DNA from: Lachnospiraceae bacterium
GTDB lineage: Bacteria; Bacillota; Clostridia; Lachnospirales; Lachnospiraceae
NCBI GenBank assembly: GCA_029067085.1
Contig: JAIEFE010000014.1
Location: 124,001 to 188,000 of the forward strand
Direction of reading: 5' to 3'
Length of the DNA: 64,000 nucleotides
Below, in pieces: positions 44,201 to 52,674 of the stretch (positions within the stretch are counted from its first letter, which is position 1; each line of letters begins with the position of its first letter). The notes below the pieces were generated by a model, which was given only the letters and a program-made list of their open reading frames with translations, was not told the origin of the DNA and made no database searches. Made by a program: the position numbers and the translations under genes.

Positions 44201-45094
44201 ATGAAAGTAACGAAAGTGAAGGAAACAAGGGCTGACGAAGGAAACCTGAGCCAAAACGGTGTACAGCGCAGTTACAAGGACACCGTATTCCGGATGATCT
44301 TCCGCGAAAAGAAAAATCTGCTGAGCCTGTACAATGCGCTGAACGGCACGGCTTATCAGAATGTTGAAGATCTGGAGATCACTACGCTGGAAAATGCAGT
44401 CTACATGAATTACAAGAACGACATTTCCTTCGTGTTTGATTTTGAACTGCTCCTTTATGAACACCAGTCCACATGTAATCCAAATATGCCACTGCGGGAT
44501 CTGCTTTATGTGACGAGAGTATTGCAGAACCTGATCAAAGACGAAAACCTATACAGCAAATCACTCATCAGGATTCCGACACCCCGATTTGTCGTATTCT
44601 ATAATGGGACTGATTTGCAGCCCGAACAGCAGATCCTGTATCTGTCAAATGCCTTTGAGAAAAAGCAAGATGAACCATCATTGGAACTGGCGGTGACCGT
44701 GTACAACATCAACCTTGGACATAATCATGAACTGTTAGACGCGTGCCGTCTGCTAAAAGAATATGCGCAATATGTGGAACAGGTAAGGATATTTGCAAGA
44801 AAAATGCCCTTTTCGGAAGCAGTTGAAGAAGCGGTAGACTATTGTATCAGCAATGGAATTCTTGCAGACTTTTTGGCAAAAAATCGAGCGGAGGCAATCG
44901 CTGTGAGCATTTTTGAATATGACGAAGAAAAGCATATAAAGAGCGAGCGAAAAGAATGGCGCGAAATCGGACGAAAAGAAGGCAGTGACAATCTTGCCAA
45001 GCTGCTCCAATCCCTGATAGATGCAGGAAAAACCGAAGAGGCAAATCGTGCCATTTCCGATAGTGAATATCGCGAAAAGTTACTTAAAGAATAA
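44201..45094 (+). CDS. Rpn/PD-(D/E)XK family putative nuclease or transposase-derived protein
   Basis: A 297-residue protein of the Rpn (YhgA-like) group common in Lachnospiraceae. N-terminal YKDTVFRMIFREKKNLLSLYNAL leads to a PD-(D/E)XK-like core with Asp in VFDFELLLYEHQST (E..Q active-site pattern). The C-terminal VDYCISNGILADFLAKNRAE and a charged coil follow. Related E. coli Rpn proteins promote RecA-independent recombination and have DNase activity; for this protein that is inference. ATG at 44201 behind AGGAGG, single gene with own promoter. Confidence 0.85.
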   Translation: MKVTKVKETRADEGNLSQNGVQRSYKDTVFRMIFREKKNLLSLYNALNGTAYQNVEDLEITTLENAVYMNYKNDISFVFDFELLLYEHQSTCNPNMPLRDLLYVTRVLQNLIKDENLYSKSLIRIPTPRFVVFYNGTDLQPEQQILYLSNAFEKKQDEPSLELAVTVYNINLGHNHELLDACRLLKEYAQYVEQVRIFARKMPFSEAVEEAVDYCISNGILADFLAKNRAEAIAVSIFEYDEEKHIKSERKEWREIGRKEGSDNLAKLLQSLIDAGKTEEANRAISDSEYREKLLKE

Positions 45095-45097
45095 AAC

Positions 45098-45140
45098 AAC
45101 GCGGCCGGCGTATGCACTCCCTACGCCGGCCGCGTTTTAT
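45098..45140. terminator. bidirectional terminator between the nuclease gene and clpX
   Basis: A very stable ACGCGGCCGGCGTA / TACGCCGGCCGCGT stem with a nine-base loop, TTTTA on the plus side and an A-rich flank on the other. It serves two convergent genes. Confidence 0.92.
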
Positions 45141-45159
45141 TTCCCTTGATTGATATGTT

Positions 45160-46644
45160 TTATGACTGCCGTATCTCTTTCAAGTGATCCGGATGCTCCG
45201 CGCTCCTGCTGCGGATATCGATGATCGGTCCTCCGGTTCCCTCGATGTACTCTCTGGTGATGGTCACGCGGCCTATGTTGTCATCCTTTGGCACCTCGTA
45301 CATGATATCCAGCATAAATTCCTCGATGATAGCCCGCAGCGCCCTGGCTCCGGTCTCCTTCTCCATCGCCTTATCAGCGATGGCCTCAAGCGCCCCCTGA
45401 TTGAAGATCAGTTCCACCTCATCAAGCTCCAGAAGCTTCTGATACTGCTTCAGGATGGCGTTTCTGGGCTCGCTCAGGATCTGTACCATCATGTCGCGGC
45501 TCAAACCCTCCAAAGTGAAGATCACCGGAAGGCGGCCGATAAACTCCGGAATCATACCGAATTTTCTGATATCCTCCACTGTCACCTTGCTCAGGATATT
45601 CTTTTCTTTATCGTATTTGTCCTTGAGCTCGGCACTGTAACCGATGGATGTCTTCTTTTTAAGCCTCTGCTTGATGATCTCGTCCAGATCCGGAAAAGCA
45701 CCGCCGCAGATAAACAGGATATTGCGGGTATTCACCGTGGCAAGGGGAACCATGGCGTTCTTGGAGTTTGCTCCAACGGGCACCTCCACCTCCGCGCCTT
45801 CCAAAAGCTTTAACATGCCCTGCTGGACAGATTCACCGCTCACATCTCTGGCGTTGGTGTTCTTTTTCTTTGCGATCTTGTCAATCTCATCAATAAAGAT
45901 AATACCGCGTTCCGCGCGTTCCACGTCATTGTCCGCAGCGGCGAGAAGCTTTGAAACCACACTCTCGATATCGTCACCAATGTAGCCAGCCTCCGTCAGC
46001 GAGGTGGCGTCCGCAATGGCAAGCGGCACGTCCAGAAGCTTTGCCAGCGTCTTTACCAGATAGGTCTTACCGCAGCCCGTCGGGCCGATCATCAGCATAT
46101 TGGACTTTTCGATCTCGATCTCGTTCATGGTGCCGGTGGCCACTCTCTTATAATGATTGTAGACTGCCACAGACATCACCTTCTTGGCCTGCTCCTGCCC
46201 CACCACATACTCGTCCAGTTTCTGTTTGATCTTGTGGGGCGGCATGATGTCGCGAATATCGATCTCAGCGGCTGCTTCCTTTTTCTTTTTCTTGGGCTTC
46301 TGTTTATTGGGGATACCGCCGTCGCCTCTTAAGTCCGCCAGATTTACAAAACTGATATTCGGGAAACCCTTGCCCGAATTCAGATCGCTCATGTTCGGGT
46401 TATTCAAAAGTCCCTGATAATCGAACTGGCTGACCGTATCCATCGTCTTGTGCATACAGTCGTCGCAGACGCAGATGTGGTTGGGTAGGCGAAACATCTT
46501 TCCCGCCTTGCTCTCCGGTCTGCGGCAGATAAAGCAGACGTCTTCGTAATCGCCGGAGGAATCGTCTTTTTTCTCCTCCGACCCGGAGTCCTTCTGCTTC
46601 TCCAGCTCTGTCTCTTCGTATTTATCGTCTCTATGATCGTCCAT
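45160..46644 (-). CDS. clpX: ATP-dependent protease unfoldase ClpX, long form
   Basis: A 494-residue AAA+ unfoldase that feeds substrates to ClpP. The N-terminal zinc finger has CFIC and CVCDDC (about residues 37-65). Walker A is GPTGCGKTYLVKTLAK, Walker B FIDEIDKIAKK, sensor/arginine regions EFIGRLPVIF and ETGARALRAII. The ClpP-binding loop reads IGYSA where ClpX usually has IGF. The protein is some 60 residues longer than usual because of an acidic head and a Lys-rich linker (KQKPKKKKKEAA). No clpP or tig is adjacent. ATG at 46644 behind AGGGAAG. Confidence 0.92.
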   Translation of the reverse strand: MDDHRDDKYEETELEKQKDSGSEEKKDDSSGDYEDVCFICRRPESKAGKMFRLPNHICVCDDCMHKTMDTVSQFDYQGLLNNPNMSDLNSGKGFPNISFVNLADLRGDGGIPNKQKPKKKKKEAAAEIDIRDIMPPHKIKQKLDEYVVGQEQAKKVMSVAVYNHYKRVATGTMNEIEIEKSNMLMIGPTGCGKTYLVKTLAKLLDVPLAIADATSLTEAGYIGDDIESVVSKLLAAADNDVERAERGIIFIDEIDKIAKKKNTNARDVSGESVQQGMLKLLEGAEVEVPVGANSKNAMVPLATVNTRNILFICGGAFPDLDEIIKQRLKKKTSIGYSAELKDKYDKEKNILSKVTVEDIRKFGMIPEFIGRLPVIFTLEGLSRDMMVQILSEPRNAILKQYQKLLELDEVELIFNQGALEAIADKAMEKETGARALRAIIEEFMLDIMYEVPKDDNIGRVTITREYIEGTGGPIIDIRSRSAEHPDHLKEIRQS

Positions 46645-46702
46645 ACTTCTTATCTTCCCTCCATGCTTCCATTACATAAAGTCTATTAAAACCATTATGT
46701 TC

Positions 46703-46732
46703 ATTGTACCACACCAAAAAACCCTATGACAA
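46703..46732 (-). promoter_or_regulatory. sigma-A promoter of clpX
   Basis: Minus strand TTGTCA (46732-46727), 18 bp, TACAAT (46708-46703) preceded by TGG, an extended -10. About 60 bp upstream of clpX. Confidence 0.6.
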
Positions 46733-46788
46733 GAGATAGGCCGGTCATTCGACCGCCCTATCTCTAAGAGGACAGTCAAATGACCGGC
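46732..46788. other. compound hairpin between htrA-like gene and clpX
   Basis: AGAGATAGG / CCTATCTCT (46732-46740 with 46757-46765) encloses CGGTC-ATTC-GACCG. A further GCCGGTCATT / AATGACCGGC match (46740-46749 with 46779-46788) is mutually exclusive with it. Probably the terminator of the htrA-like gene; no long T run directly follows. Confidence 0.5.
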
Positions 46789-46824
46789 TTCCTCCATTTA
46801 TTCAAATTGGTGATACATGTTCCT

Positions 46825-48405
46825 TTATTCACTTACCTTGTTGCCCAGCGTTACTGTCTTCGTTATTTCCTCATATCCGCCCATTGTCATGTTCATCACT
46901 TTGACTTCCACAGTATCACCCTTCGCATAAAACTCCAATTCCTTTTGCAGTTCCTCCATGGAAGCGATCTTGTTACCGCCAAATTCCGTGATGATATCGC
47001 CCTGCCTAAGACCAGCGGCAGCCGCCGCCGTTCCCTCATATACCTGAGCGATATAGACGCCCTCCGGCATACCATAGGCCTGAGAAACTTCCGATGTGAC
47101 GCTGATGCCCTTGATGCCCAGATAGCCTCTCTCCTCCTCAGCCACCTTGCTCTTGGTCTCCCGCAGCATCAGCTCGGCAATGATGGGGCTGGCAGCGGAA
47201 ATGGGGATCGCATAACCCATGCCTTCCACGGCACTGCCGCCGATCTTATTCGAGTTGATGCCTATGACCTCGCCCTTGATATTTAAGAGAGCACCACCGG
47301 AATTTCCGGGATTGATCGCCGCGTCGGTCTGGATAAAGGTTCCCTCCACGCTGTCCCCGCCGTAGCCTGCAGACAGGTTAATGCTCCTGTTGAGCGCACT
47401 GATGACACCCGTGGTAACTGACTGGCCATAACCCAGGGAGTTACCGATGGCAATGGCCGGCTCACCGACCTCCAGCGTATCGGAATTACCCAGTGTAGCC
47501 ACTTCGATCGCCTGCATGGTGGAATCCGAGAGCTCCGTCACCGGCACCGCGATCACCGCCAGATCCATCTTGGAATCCTGTCCCTTGATAAAAGCCTCCG
47601 CCTCGCTGTCCTCATTAAACTGCACCGTCAGCTTATCGGTATCCTCCACCACATGATAGTTGGTCACGATCAGCAGCTCAGAATCATTCAATCCTACGAT
47701 AATGCCCGAACCGCTGGCGTCCGCCTCGCTGTCCATGGACTGTCCGAACCATGACATCGTCTCCGTGTAATGGTTATTGACTGCCACGATGGAGGGCATC
47801 ACTTCCTTTACCACATTTGTCACATCGGTAACCACCGTCGTTGCCGTGTCCGACTGTTTGATGGGCGCCGCGTCTACCGTTGTCTGTTCCTTCGCGGGCG
47901 TCTCCGCATGAGACGCAGCTTTCGACTCAGCAGGCGCTTCGGCCTCCACCGCTTTATCACTGCGGCCTCCGATCAGCCCCGTCGTGTACTCTACTACATA
48001 GAGACCCAGCCCCGCAAAGACACCGAAGAAGAGTCCCAGAGACACCGCTGCCAGCACCTTTTTGAAGTAGCCGCCTCGTTTTTTCTCCTTCGCCTTCTTC
48101 TCAGGCTTCTGAACAGTCTGATTGTAGCTGTTCGGGTACACATTACCATAATGATAATTCCCCGCGCCGGTTGAGTAGGTGTTCTGGCTGCCGTAATTTC
48201 CCTGTACCGTGTCCTGCGCACCGTAAATTCTCTGCCCGGCATCCCTGCCGTAACTGCCTATCCTGTCCTGATAGTCTGTGTTCTGCACATTCCGGTAGGG
48301 ATTGTAAACACTCCCGTTCCGTTCGGTTTCACCGTCTGTCTGAGGCTCGTTTGAGCCCGAAGTTGTCTGACTTGAATAATCGTTCGGATAATTGTTGTCG
48401 TACAT
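46825..48405 (-). CDS. HtrA/DegP-like serine protease with PDZ domain
   Basis: A 526-residue membrane-anchored quality-control protease. A Tyr/Asn/Gly-rich cytoplasmic N-terminus (MYDNNYPNDYSS) precedes one membrane helix (LAAVSLGLFFGVFAGLGLYV). A Ser/Thr/Ala linker leads to the trypsin-like domain: GSGIIVG, His in VTNYHVVED, Asp in SKMDLAVIAV and Ser in INPGNSGGALLN. The C-terminal PDZ domain has GVYIAQVYEGTAAAAAGLRQGDIITEFGG. The ATG at 48405 lies behind AAAGGAG; the longer frame has no site. Its promoter region has phased repeats. Confidence 0.94.
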   Translation of the reverse strand: MYDNNYPNDYSSQTTSGSNEPQTDGETERNGSVYNPYRNVQNTDYQDRIGSYGRDAGQRIYGAQDTVQGNYGSQNTYSTGAGNYHYGNVYPNSYNQTVQKPEKKAKEKKRGGYFKKVLAAVSLGLFFGVFAGLGLYVVEYTTGLIGGRSDKAVEAEAPAESKAASHAETPAKEQTTVDAAPIKQSDTATTVVTDVTNVVKEVMPSIVAVNNHYTETMSWFGQSMDSEADASGSGIIVGLNDSELLIVTNYHVVEDTDKLTVQFNEDSEAEAFIKGQDSKMDLAVIAVPVTELSDSTMQAIEVATLGNSDTLEVGEPAIAIGNSLGYGQSVTTGVISALNRSINLSAGYGGDSVEGTFIQTDAAINPGNSGGALLNIKGEVIGINSNKIGGSAVEGMGYAIPISAASPIIAELMLRETKSKVAEEERGYLGIKGISVTSEVSQAYGMPEGVYIAQVYEGTAAAAAGLRQGDIITEFGGNKIASMEELQKELEFYAKGDTVEVKVMNMTMGGYEEITKTVTLGNKVSE

Positions 48406-48483
48406 GATACAATCGCTCCTTTCTATACCGCAACAAGGATATTCGGCTCTTGCCGCCCTTGTTTTCTCGTTGATCATGTACTC

Positions 48484-48537
48484 AGTATAATCTCAATTTG
48501 TGTTTAAATTGTGTTCAATTTTTATATAATTTGTGTT
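48484..48537 (-). promoter_or_regulatory. three helically phased repeats upstream of the htrA-like gene
   Basis: Decamers AATTTGTGTT (48495-48504), AAATTGTGTT (48506-48515) and AATTTGTGTT (48528-48537) are spaced by 11 and 22 bp, exactly one and two helical turns. The -10 candidate TATACT (48489-48484, minus strand) lies directly after them with no good -35. This is the layout of an activator site of an OmpR-type regulator, which is inferred. Confidence 0.55.
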
Positions 48538-48543
48538 TTTCAA

Positions 48544-50373
48544 TCACTCTACCGTAACGGACTTCGCCAGATTCCTCGGCTTATCCACGTCGCATCCCTT
48601 TCCCACAGACACATAGTATCCGAAAAGCTGCAGGGGAATGATGGCCAGCGAATTGGCAAAATAAGGGTTCGTCTCCGGAATGTAGATCACATAGTCCGCC
48701 GCCTTCTCGATCTCCTTATTCTCCTCACAGGTCACTGCCAGCACGAAGGCGCCTCTCGCCTTCACCTCCACCATATTGCTGATGGTCTTGGCATAGAGCG
48801 CCGGCTGGGTCGATACCGCAGCTACCAGCGTTCCCTCCTCGATCAGGGAAATGGTGCCGTGCTTGAGCTCGCCCGCCGCATAGGCCTCGGAGTGAATGTA
48901 GGAGATCTCCTTTAATTTCAGGGAGCCCTCCAGAGAGATCGCGTAGTCGATGCCCCTGCCGATAAAGAAGACGTCCTTTGCGCCGACATAACGGTTTGCG
49001 AATTTTTGTATTTTATTCTTATTGTTTAAGAGAAGCTCGATCTGGTCAGGCAGACAGCGCAGGTCGCCTAAAAGTGACGCAAATGTCATATCATCAATTT
49101 CACCCCGCACTCTGCCAAACTTGATGGCAAGCAGATAAAGTGCGATCAGCTGAGCCGTATATGCCTTGGTTGTCGCCACCGCGATCTCCGGCCCCGCCCA
49201 GGTATACATCACATTATCCGCTTCCCTGGCAATGGAGCTGCCCACGACATTGACAATGCCAAGTACCTGAAAGCCTCTTGACTTCGCCTCCCGCAGCGCC
49301 GCCAGCGTGTCCGCCGTCTCACCGGACTGACTGATCACCACCACCATGGCGCCCTCTTCCAAAATGGGATCCCGATAGCGGAACTCGGATGCCAGATCTA
49401 CCTCCACGGGAATCCGTGCAAGGCCCTCGATCACATACTTGCCCGTGACACCTGCATGGTAGGCCGAACCGCATGCTACAATGTGAATCTTCTTCACCGC
49501 ACGCAGTGCCTCGTCGCTCATATTCAATTCCTCGATCACGATATCATTGTCCTTGATGCGGGGCATCAGCGTGTCTGTCACCGTCTTTGGCTGCTCATAC
49601 ATCTCCTTTAACATGAAATGCTCATATCCGGCCTTCTCCGCTGCGCTGGCATCCCATTCAATCGTAACGGGGTCTTTTCTGATCTCCTCCTCATCGACCG
49701 TATAAAATTGCATATGGTCCGCGTGCAGGCGCACAACCTCCTGATTGTCCACATAGTACACCTTTCTGGTATACTTTAAAATAGCAGGCACATCCGATGC
49801 GATAAAGCAGCCGTCCTCATTCTGACCCACGATCAGGGGAGAATCCTTTCTTGCTGCAAAAATCTGGTCAGGACAGTCCGCAAAGAGGATTCCCAGCGCA
49901 TAGGAGCCCTCTACCCGATGCAGGACTTTGGTGACGGCCTCCAGCGGATTTCCCTTATAATAATAATCCAAAAGGTGTGCCAGTACCTCCGTATCCGTCT
50001 CCGACACGAAACGGTATCCCCGCTCGATCAACATTTTGCGAAGCTGCAGATAGTTTTCGATGATACCGTTATGTACCACCGTGATCGTCTCCGCCTCATT
50101 GAAATGCGGATGAGCGTTTGTGTCGCTCGGCGCACCGTGCGTTGCCCAGCGGGTGTGACCGATGCCGCACAGCCCCGGCATCGTCTCGCCTCCGTGCGTC
50201 ATATTCTCCAAAACTTTGAGTCTGCCCACCGACTTCGTGATATTGATCTTCTCCTCACCGTCATAGACCGCCATACCCGCCGAGTCGTATCCGCGATACT
50301 CCAGCTTTGCCAGACCGTCCAGAATGATGGGTGCCGCCTGCTTCGTTCCGATATAACCTACAATTCCGCACAT
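48544..50373 (-). CDS. glmS: glutamine-fructose-6-phosphate aminotransferase (isomerising)
   Basis: Makes glucosamine-6-phosphate from fructose-6-phosphate and glutamine, the entry to amino-sugar and peptidoglycan synthesis. The 609-residue protein has the N-terminal glutaminase Cys (MCGIVGYIGT), HTRWATHG and two SIS domains (ISQSGETADTLAAL, FIGRGIDYAISLEG), ending PRNLAKSVTVE as the family does. It begins 25 bp after a glycosyltransferase gene. The glmS ribozyme usual in Firmicutes cannot fit in that gap. Confidence 0.97.
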   Translation of the reverse strand: MCGIVGYIGTKQAAPIILDGLAKLEYRGYDSAGMAVYDGEEKINITKSVGRLKVLENMTHGGETMPGLCGIGHTRWATHGAPSDTNAHPHFNEAETITVVHNGIIENYLQLRKMLIERGYRFVSETDTEVLAHLLDYYYKGNPLEAVTKVLHRVEGSYALGILFADCPDQIFAARKDSPLIVGQNEDGCFIASDVPAILKYTRKVYYVDNQEVVRLHADHMQFYTVDEEEIRKDPVTIEWDASAAEKAGYEHFMLKEMYEQPKTVTDTLMPRIKDNDIVIEELNMSDEALRAVKKIHIVACGSAYHAGVTGKYVIEGLARIPVEVDLASEFRYRDPILEEGAMVVVISQSGETADTLAALREAKSRGFQVLGIVNVVGSSIAREADNVMYTWAGPEIAVATTKAYTAQLIALYLLAIKFGRVRGEIDDMTFASLLGDLRCLPDQIELLLNNKNKIQKFANRYVGAKDVFFIGRGIDYAISLEGSLKLKEISYIHSEAYAAGELKHGTISLIEEGTLVAAVSTQPALYAKTISNMVEVKARGAFVLAVTCEENKEIEKAADYVIYIPETNPYFANSLAIIPLQLFGYYVSVGKGCDVDKPRNLAKSVTVE

Positions 50374-50397
50374 ATAGCCATTACCTCCTTACTTCAC

Positions 50398-51336
50398 TTA
50401 TTGCCAGTATTCTCTATTTGAGGACAGCGCTGTTCTCAGACGCACCGGCAGTCTGCGATAATTTTTTCCGCAGAGATAGCCCGCGTACTTGAAGGCGCTT
50501 TGTATGATAACATATGGTATTTTATTTTTCATGCCATTTTCACTCAGATAGGCCACTAAGCCTTTCACCATGCGAATCCCTTCCGACTCGGAAGGATATT
50601 TCGCAAACACTTCCGGGTGTTCCGCCTGAGAGACACCCAGATCAAAATTGCGATGAAACTGCTGTCTGTGTGTGTAGTTGTGCGAATGGTACACGCACGC
50701 ATCTGCCGCATAGGCGATCCTGCAGCCCGCCTCCACCGCTTTTGCGGCATAAAGCATATCCTCATTAAAGATCGTATGGTTCACAAAGCCGCCCAGCCTG
50801 TCGAATGTCTCTCTATCGTAAGCGGCGCAGACATTGGAACAAAAAAAAGTCTTGATCCCCAGCCTGGGCAGATCCTCCTTTGTCTTTACGCAGGACTCGC
50901 CGGGATAGTTAAACTGTCTGGTATAGCGCTCAATCTCTCCGCTGTCTTCGGTCGGAAGCTGTCTGGCATAGGATACGGCTGCCTTCTCCTTCCGCAGATG
51001 GTCAAGAAGCCGCTCCAGCAGATAATCGTCCGCCGGAATGGCGTCCTGTGTCATCATCACAAACACATCAGCCTCTGACAGTTTCACGCCCTGATTTCTG
51101 GTACGTCCGTGGTCGAATTCCCGCTTTGACAAATGCTTCACTGTTATATTATGAGCCTGCCGCTCAAGTGTAGTACCATAAAGCAGCCTGTCCAGATACT
51201 TCTGCTCCGTATTCATCAGTATGATCCGGTTTACAGGCACCGTCTGTGCCTGTATTCTCTCTATCAACGTCAAAAACCCGCGATCGGGCTTGTAGACGGG
51301 AATGATCACATCTACAGTCTCCACGTTTACCTCCAT
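50398..51336 (-). CDS. family 2 glycosyltransferase (rhamnosyltransferase-like)
   Basis: A 312-residue GT-A transferase with DVIIPVYKPDRGFLTLIERI, KREFDHGRTRNQG (typical of RfbF/rhamnosyl-type GT2), MMTQDAIPADDYLLERL, SNVCAAYDRETFDRLGGF and FNEDMLYAAKAVEAG with the catalytic Asp. Likely adds a sugar to a surface polysaccharide. The ATG at 51336 has no clear binding site; a GTG four codons further in is preceded by GGAGG and may be the true start. It precedes glmS by 25 bp. Confidence 0.88.
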   Translation of the reverse strand: MEVNVETVDVIIPVYKPDRGFLTLIERIQAQTVPVNRIILMNTEQKYLDRLLYGTTLERQAHNITVKHLSKREFDHGRTRNQGVKLSEADVFVMMTQDAIPADDYLLERLLDHLRKEKAAVSYARQLPTEDSGEIERYTRQFNYPGESCVKTKEDLPRLGIKTFFCSNVCAAYDRETFDRLGGFVNHTIFNEDMLYAAKAVEAGCRIAYAADACVYHSHNYTHRQQFHRNFDLGVSQAEHPEVFAKYPSESEGIRMVKGLVAYLSENGMKNKIPYVIIQSAFKYAGYLCGKNYRRLPVRLRTALSSNREYWQ

Positions 51337-51378
51337 GCCGGAGCGTTTTGCGAAAGCCCTCCGTCTGTTTACAATCTA

Positions 51379-51405
51379 AAGAAGGGGCCTGTCAGACAAG
51401 CCCCT
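51379..51405 (-). terminator. hairpin after the LCP gene
   Basis: An AAGGGGC / GCCCCTT stem just downstream of the LCP stop codon and upstream of the glycosyltransferase gene. On the minus strand it is followed by CTTCTTTAG, so it is probably a partial terminator. Confidence 0.6.
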
Positions 51406-51411
51406 TTGCAC

Positions 51412-52488
51412 TTATTTCAGATAACCGTTTGTATCCTGGTAAATTTTTTCACTGCATTTCTTTACGGTCGGTGAAGGGTCGTAATTATCCGCGTTAAACA
51501 AAAACTTATGCAGCCATTTGACGTTGTCTTCCAGACTCGTCGGGATAACGCAGGAACCCTTGGAACCGATGGTACCTGTCTTACGATACGCCTCCTGCGG
51601 GAAGCCCTCTGTCTCTGAAATGCGATAAGCCCCGATATCACTCAGCACATCCACGATCTCGGACAGATCCAAGGAGGTGTACACCTCACTGAACACAGCG
51701 TTCGCCGTCTCTGTCAGCTTCGGAATCGATGCCTTTTTCGCCTGATCCGCCACCGCTGTAAGCACCTCGCGCTGCCTCTCGGCCCGCTTGAAATCGTCGC
51801 CCGCCGTATATCGGATCCGGCAGTAGCCCGTTGCCTGCAGTCCGTCCAGAAGCTGATAGCCTGTGTCTCGTACCGGCGTATAGGTTCTCTTGAGATTTTC
51901 GGCAATACAGAGCTGGTAGTTGTTCAGGTGGTTGATCTCCGCATCATCCACATCGATGTAGACGCCGCCTACCGCATCAATGGCATCCGTCAGTCCGGCA
52001 AAACCGACCGTGACGAAATCTGTAATATTCATATCCAGATTCATGTTCAGCATATTGATGGCCTGCTCGGGACCACCCTTGGCGTAAGCCGCATTACACT
52101 TATTGTAGGAATCGTTGCTCAGGTTCAGGTATGTGTCACGGTATACGGAAACCAGCTTACATTCCCCTGTATCCTGATTGATGGAGGCGATCATGATCGT
52201 ATCGCTTCTGGTATTCTTGGTCAGGGCGCCCGTGGTGGAATCCACGCCGAACAGGGCAATGTTTCGATAGCCCTTCATTGTGGTCTCCTCCGCCTTCTGC
52301 ACGGTCTCGTTGATGATAATGTCCTTCTCCTTCAGCTCCACTTTACCGCTGCCCGTCCCGGAAAGGACCGCATAGAGCACTACCACCGCCAAAAGCAGAA
52401 TAATGATCTCCACGATAAAGAGGATGATCCTTCTGCGTTGTTTTTTCGCCTGTTCTCTCTTTCCTGATTTCTTACGTTTTTTAGCCAT
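51412..52488 (-). CDS. LytR-CpsA-Psr (LCP) family glycopolymer transferase
   Basis: A 358-residue membrane protein: a Lys/Arg-rich head (KKSGKREQAKKQRRR), one helix (about 22-42), then the LCP domain. LCP enzymes move undecaprenyl-linked wall polymers onto peptidoglycan. Conserved motifs are NTRSDTIMIASIN, KLVSVYRDTYLNL, FAGLTDAIDAVGGVYIDVDD, and the arginine-rich YCRIRYTAGDDFKRAERQ. It sits between the polyprenyl sugar transferase and a glycosyltransferase, consistent with wall polysaccharide attachment. ATG at 52488 behind AAGGAG. Confidence 0.94.
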   Translation of the reverse strand: MAKKRKKSGKREQAKKQRRRIILFIVEIIILLLAVVVLYAVLSGTGSGKVELKEKDIIINETVQKAEETTMKGYRNIALFGVDSTTGALTKNTRSDTIMIASINQDTGECKLVSVYRDTYLNLSNDSYNKCNAAYAKGGPEQAINMLNMNLDMNITDFVTVGFAGLTDAIDAVGGVYIDVDDAEINHLNNYQLCIAENLKRTYTPVRDTGYQLLDGLQATGYCRIRYTAGDDFKRAERQREVLTAVADQAKKASIPKLTETANAVFSEVYTSLDLSEIVDVLSDIGAYRISETEGFPQEAYRKTGTIGSKGSCVIPTSLEDNVKWLHKFLFNADNYDPSPTVKKCSEKIYQDTNGYLK

Positions 52489-52588
52489 ACTCTGTACTCC
52501 TTAAATTGCAGCTTAATCTTTAAAAGTTCTTGCTCCATTCTGTCATATAAGGTCCAAAAAAGCAAGCTTTTGTGGACACCCTGATAAG

Positions 52589-52616
52589 ATTATACTACAT
52601 CTTGATATATTTGCAA
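52589..52616 (-). promoter_or_regulatory. sigma-A promoter of the LCP gene
   Basis: Minus strand TTGCAA (52616-52611), 16 bp, TATAAT (52594-52589, perfect -10). Confidence 0.7.
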
Positions 52617-52674
52617 CCTCAATTCCCGATTCTTCCGTAAGTCTTTCACATTTCTTAAGATTTTAGTATCTCTT

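Noticed and set aside
44075..44464. 129-codon minus-strand frame across the nuclease gene start
   Set aside because: Antisense to the conserved N-terminus of the Rpn-like gene and its ribosome binding site; no motif.
46703..46788. Transcription attenuator controlling clpX
   Set aside because: Alternative pairings exist (AGAGATAGG/CCTATCTCT against CCTAT/ATAGG with a T run), but the same bases form a good clpX promoter, so the hairpin is better read as the end of the previous transcript.
50374..50397. glmS ribozyme
   Set aside because: The gap is 24 bp; the ribozyme needs well over 100 bases.
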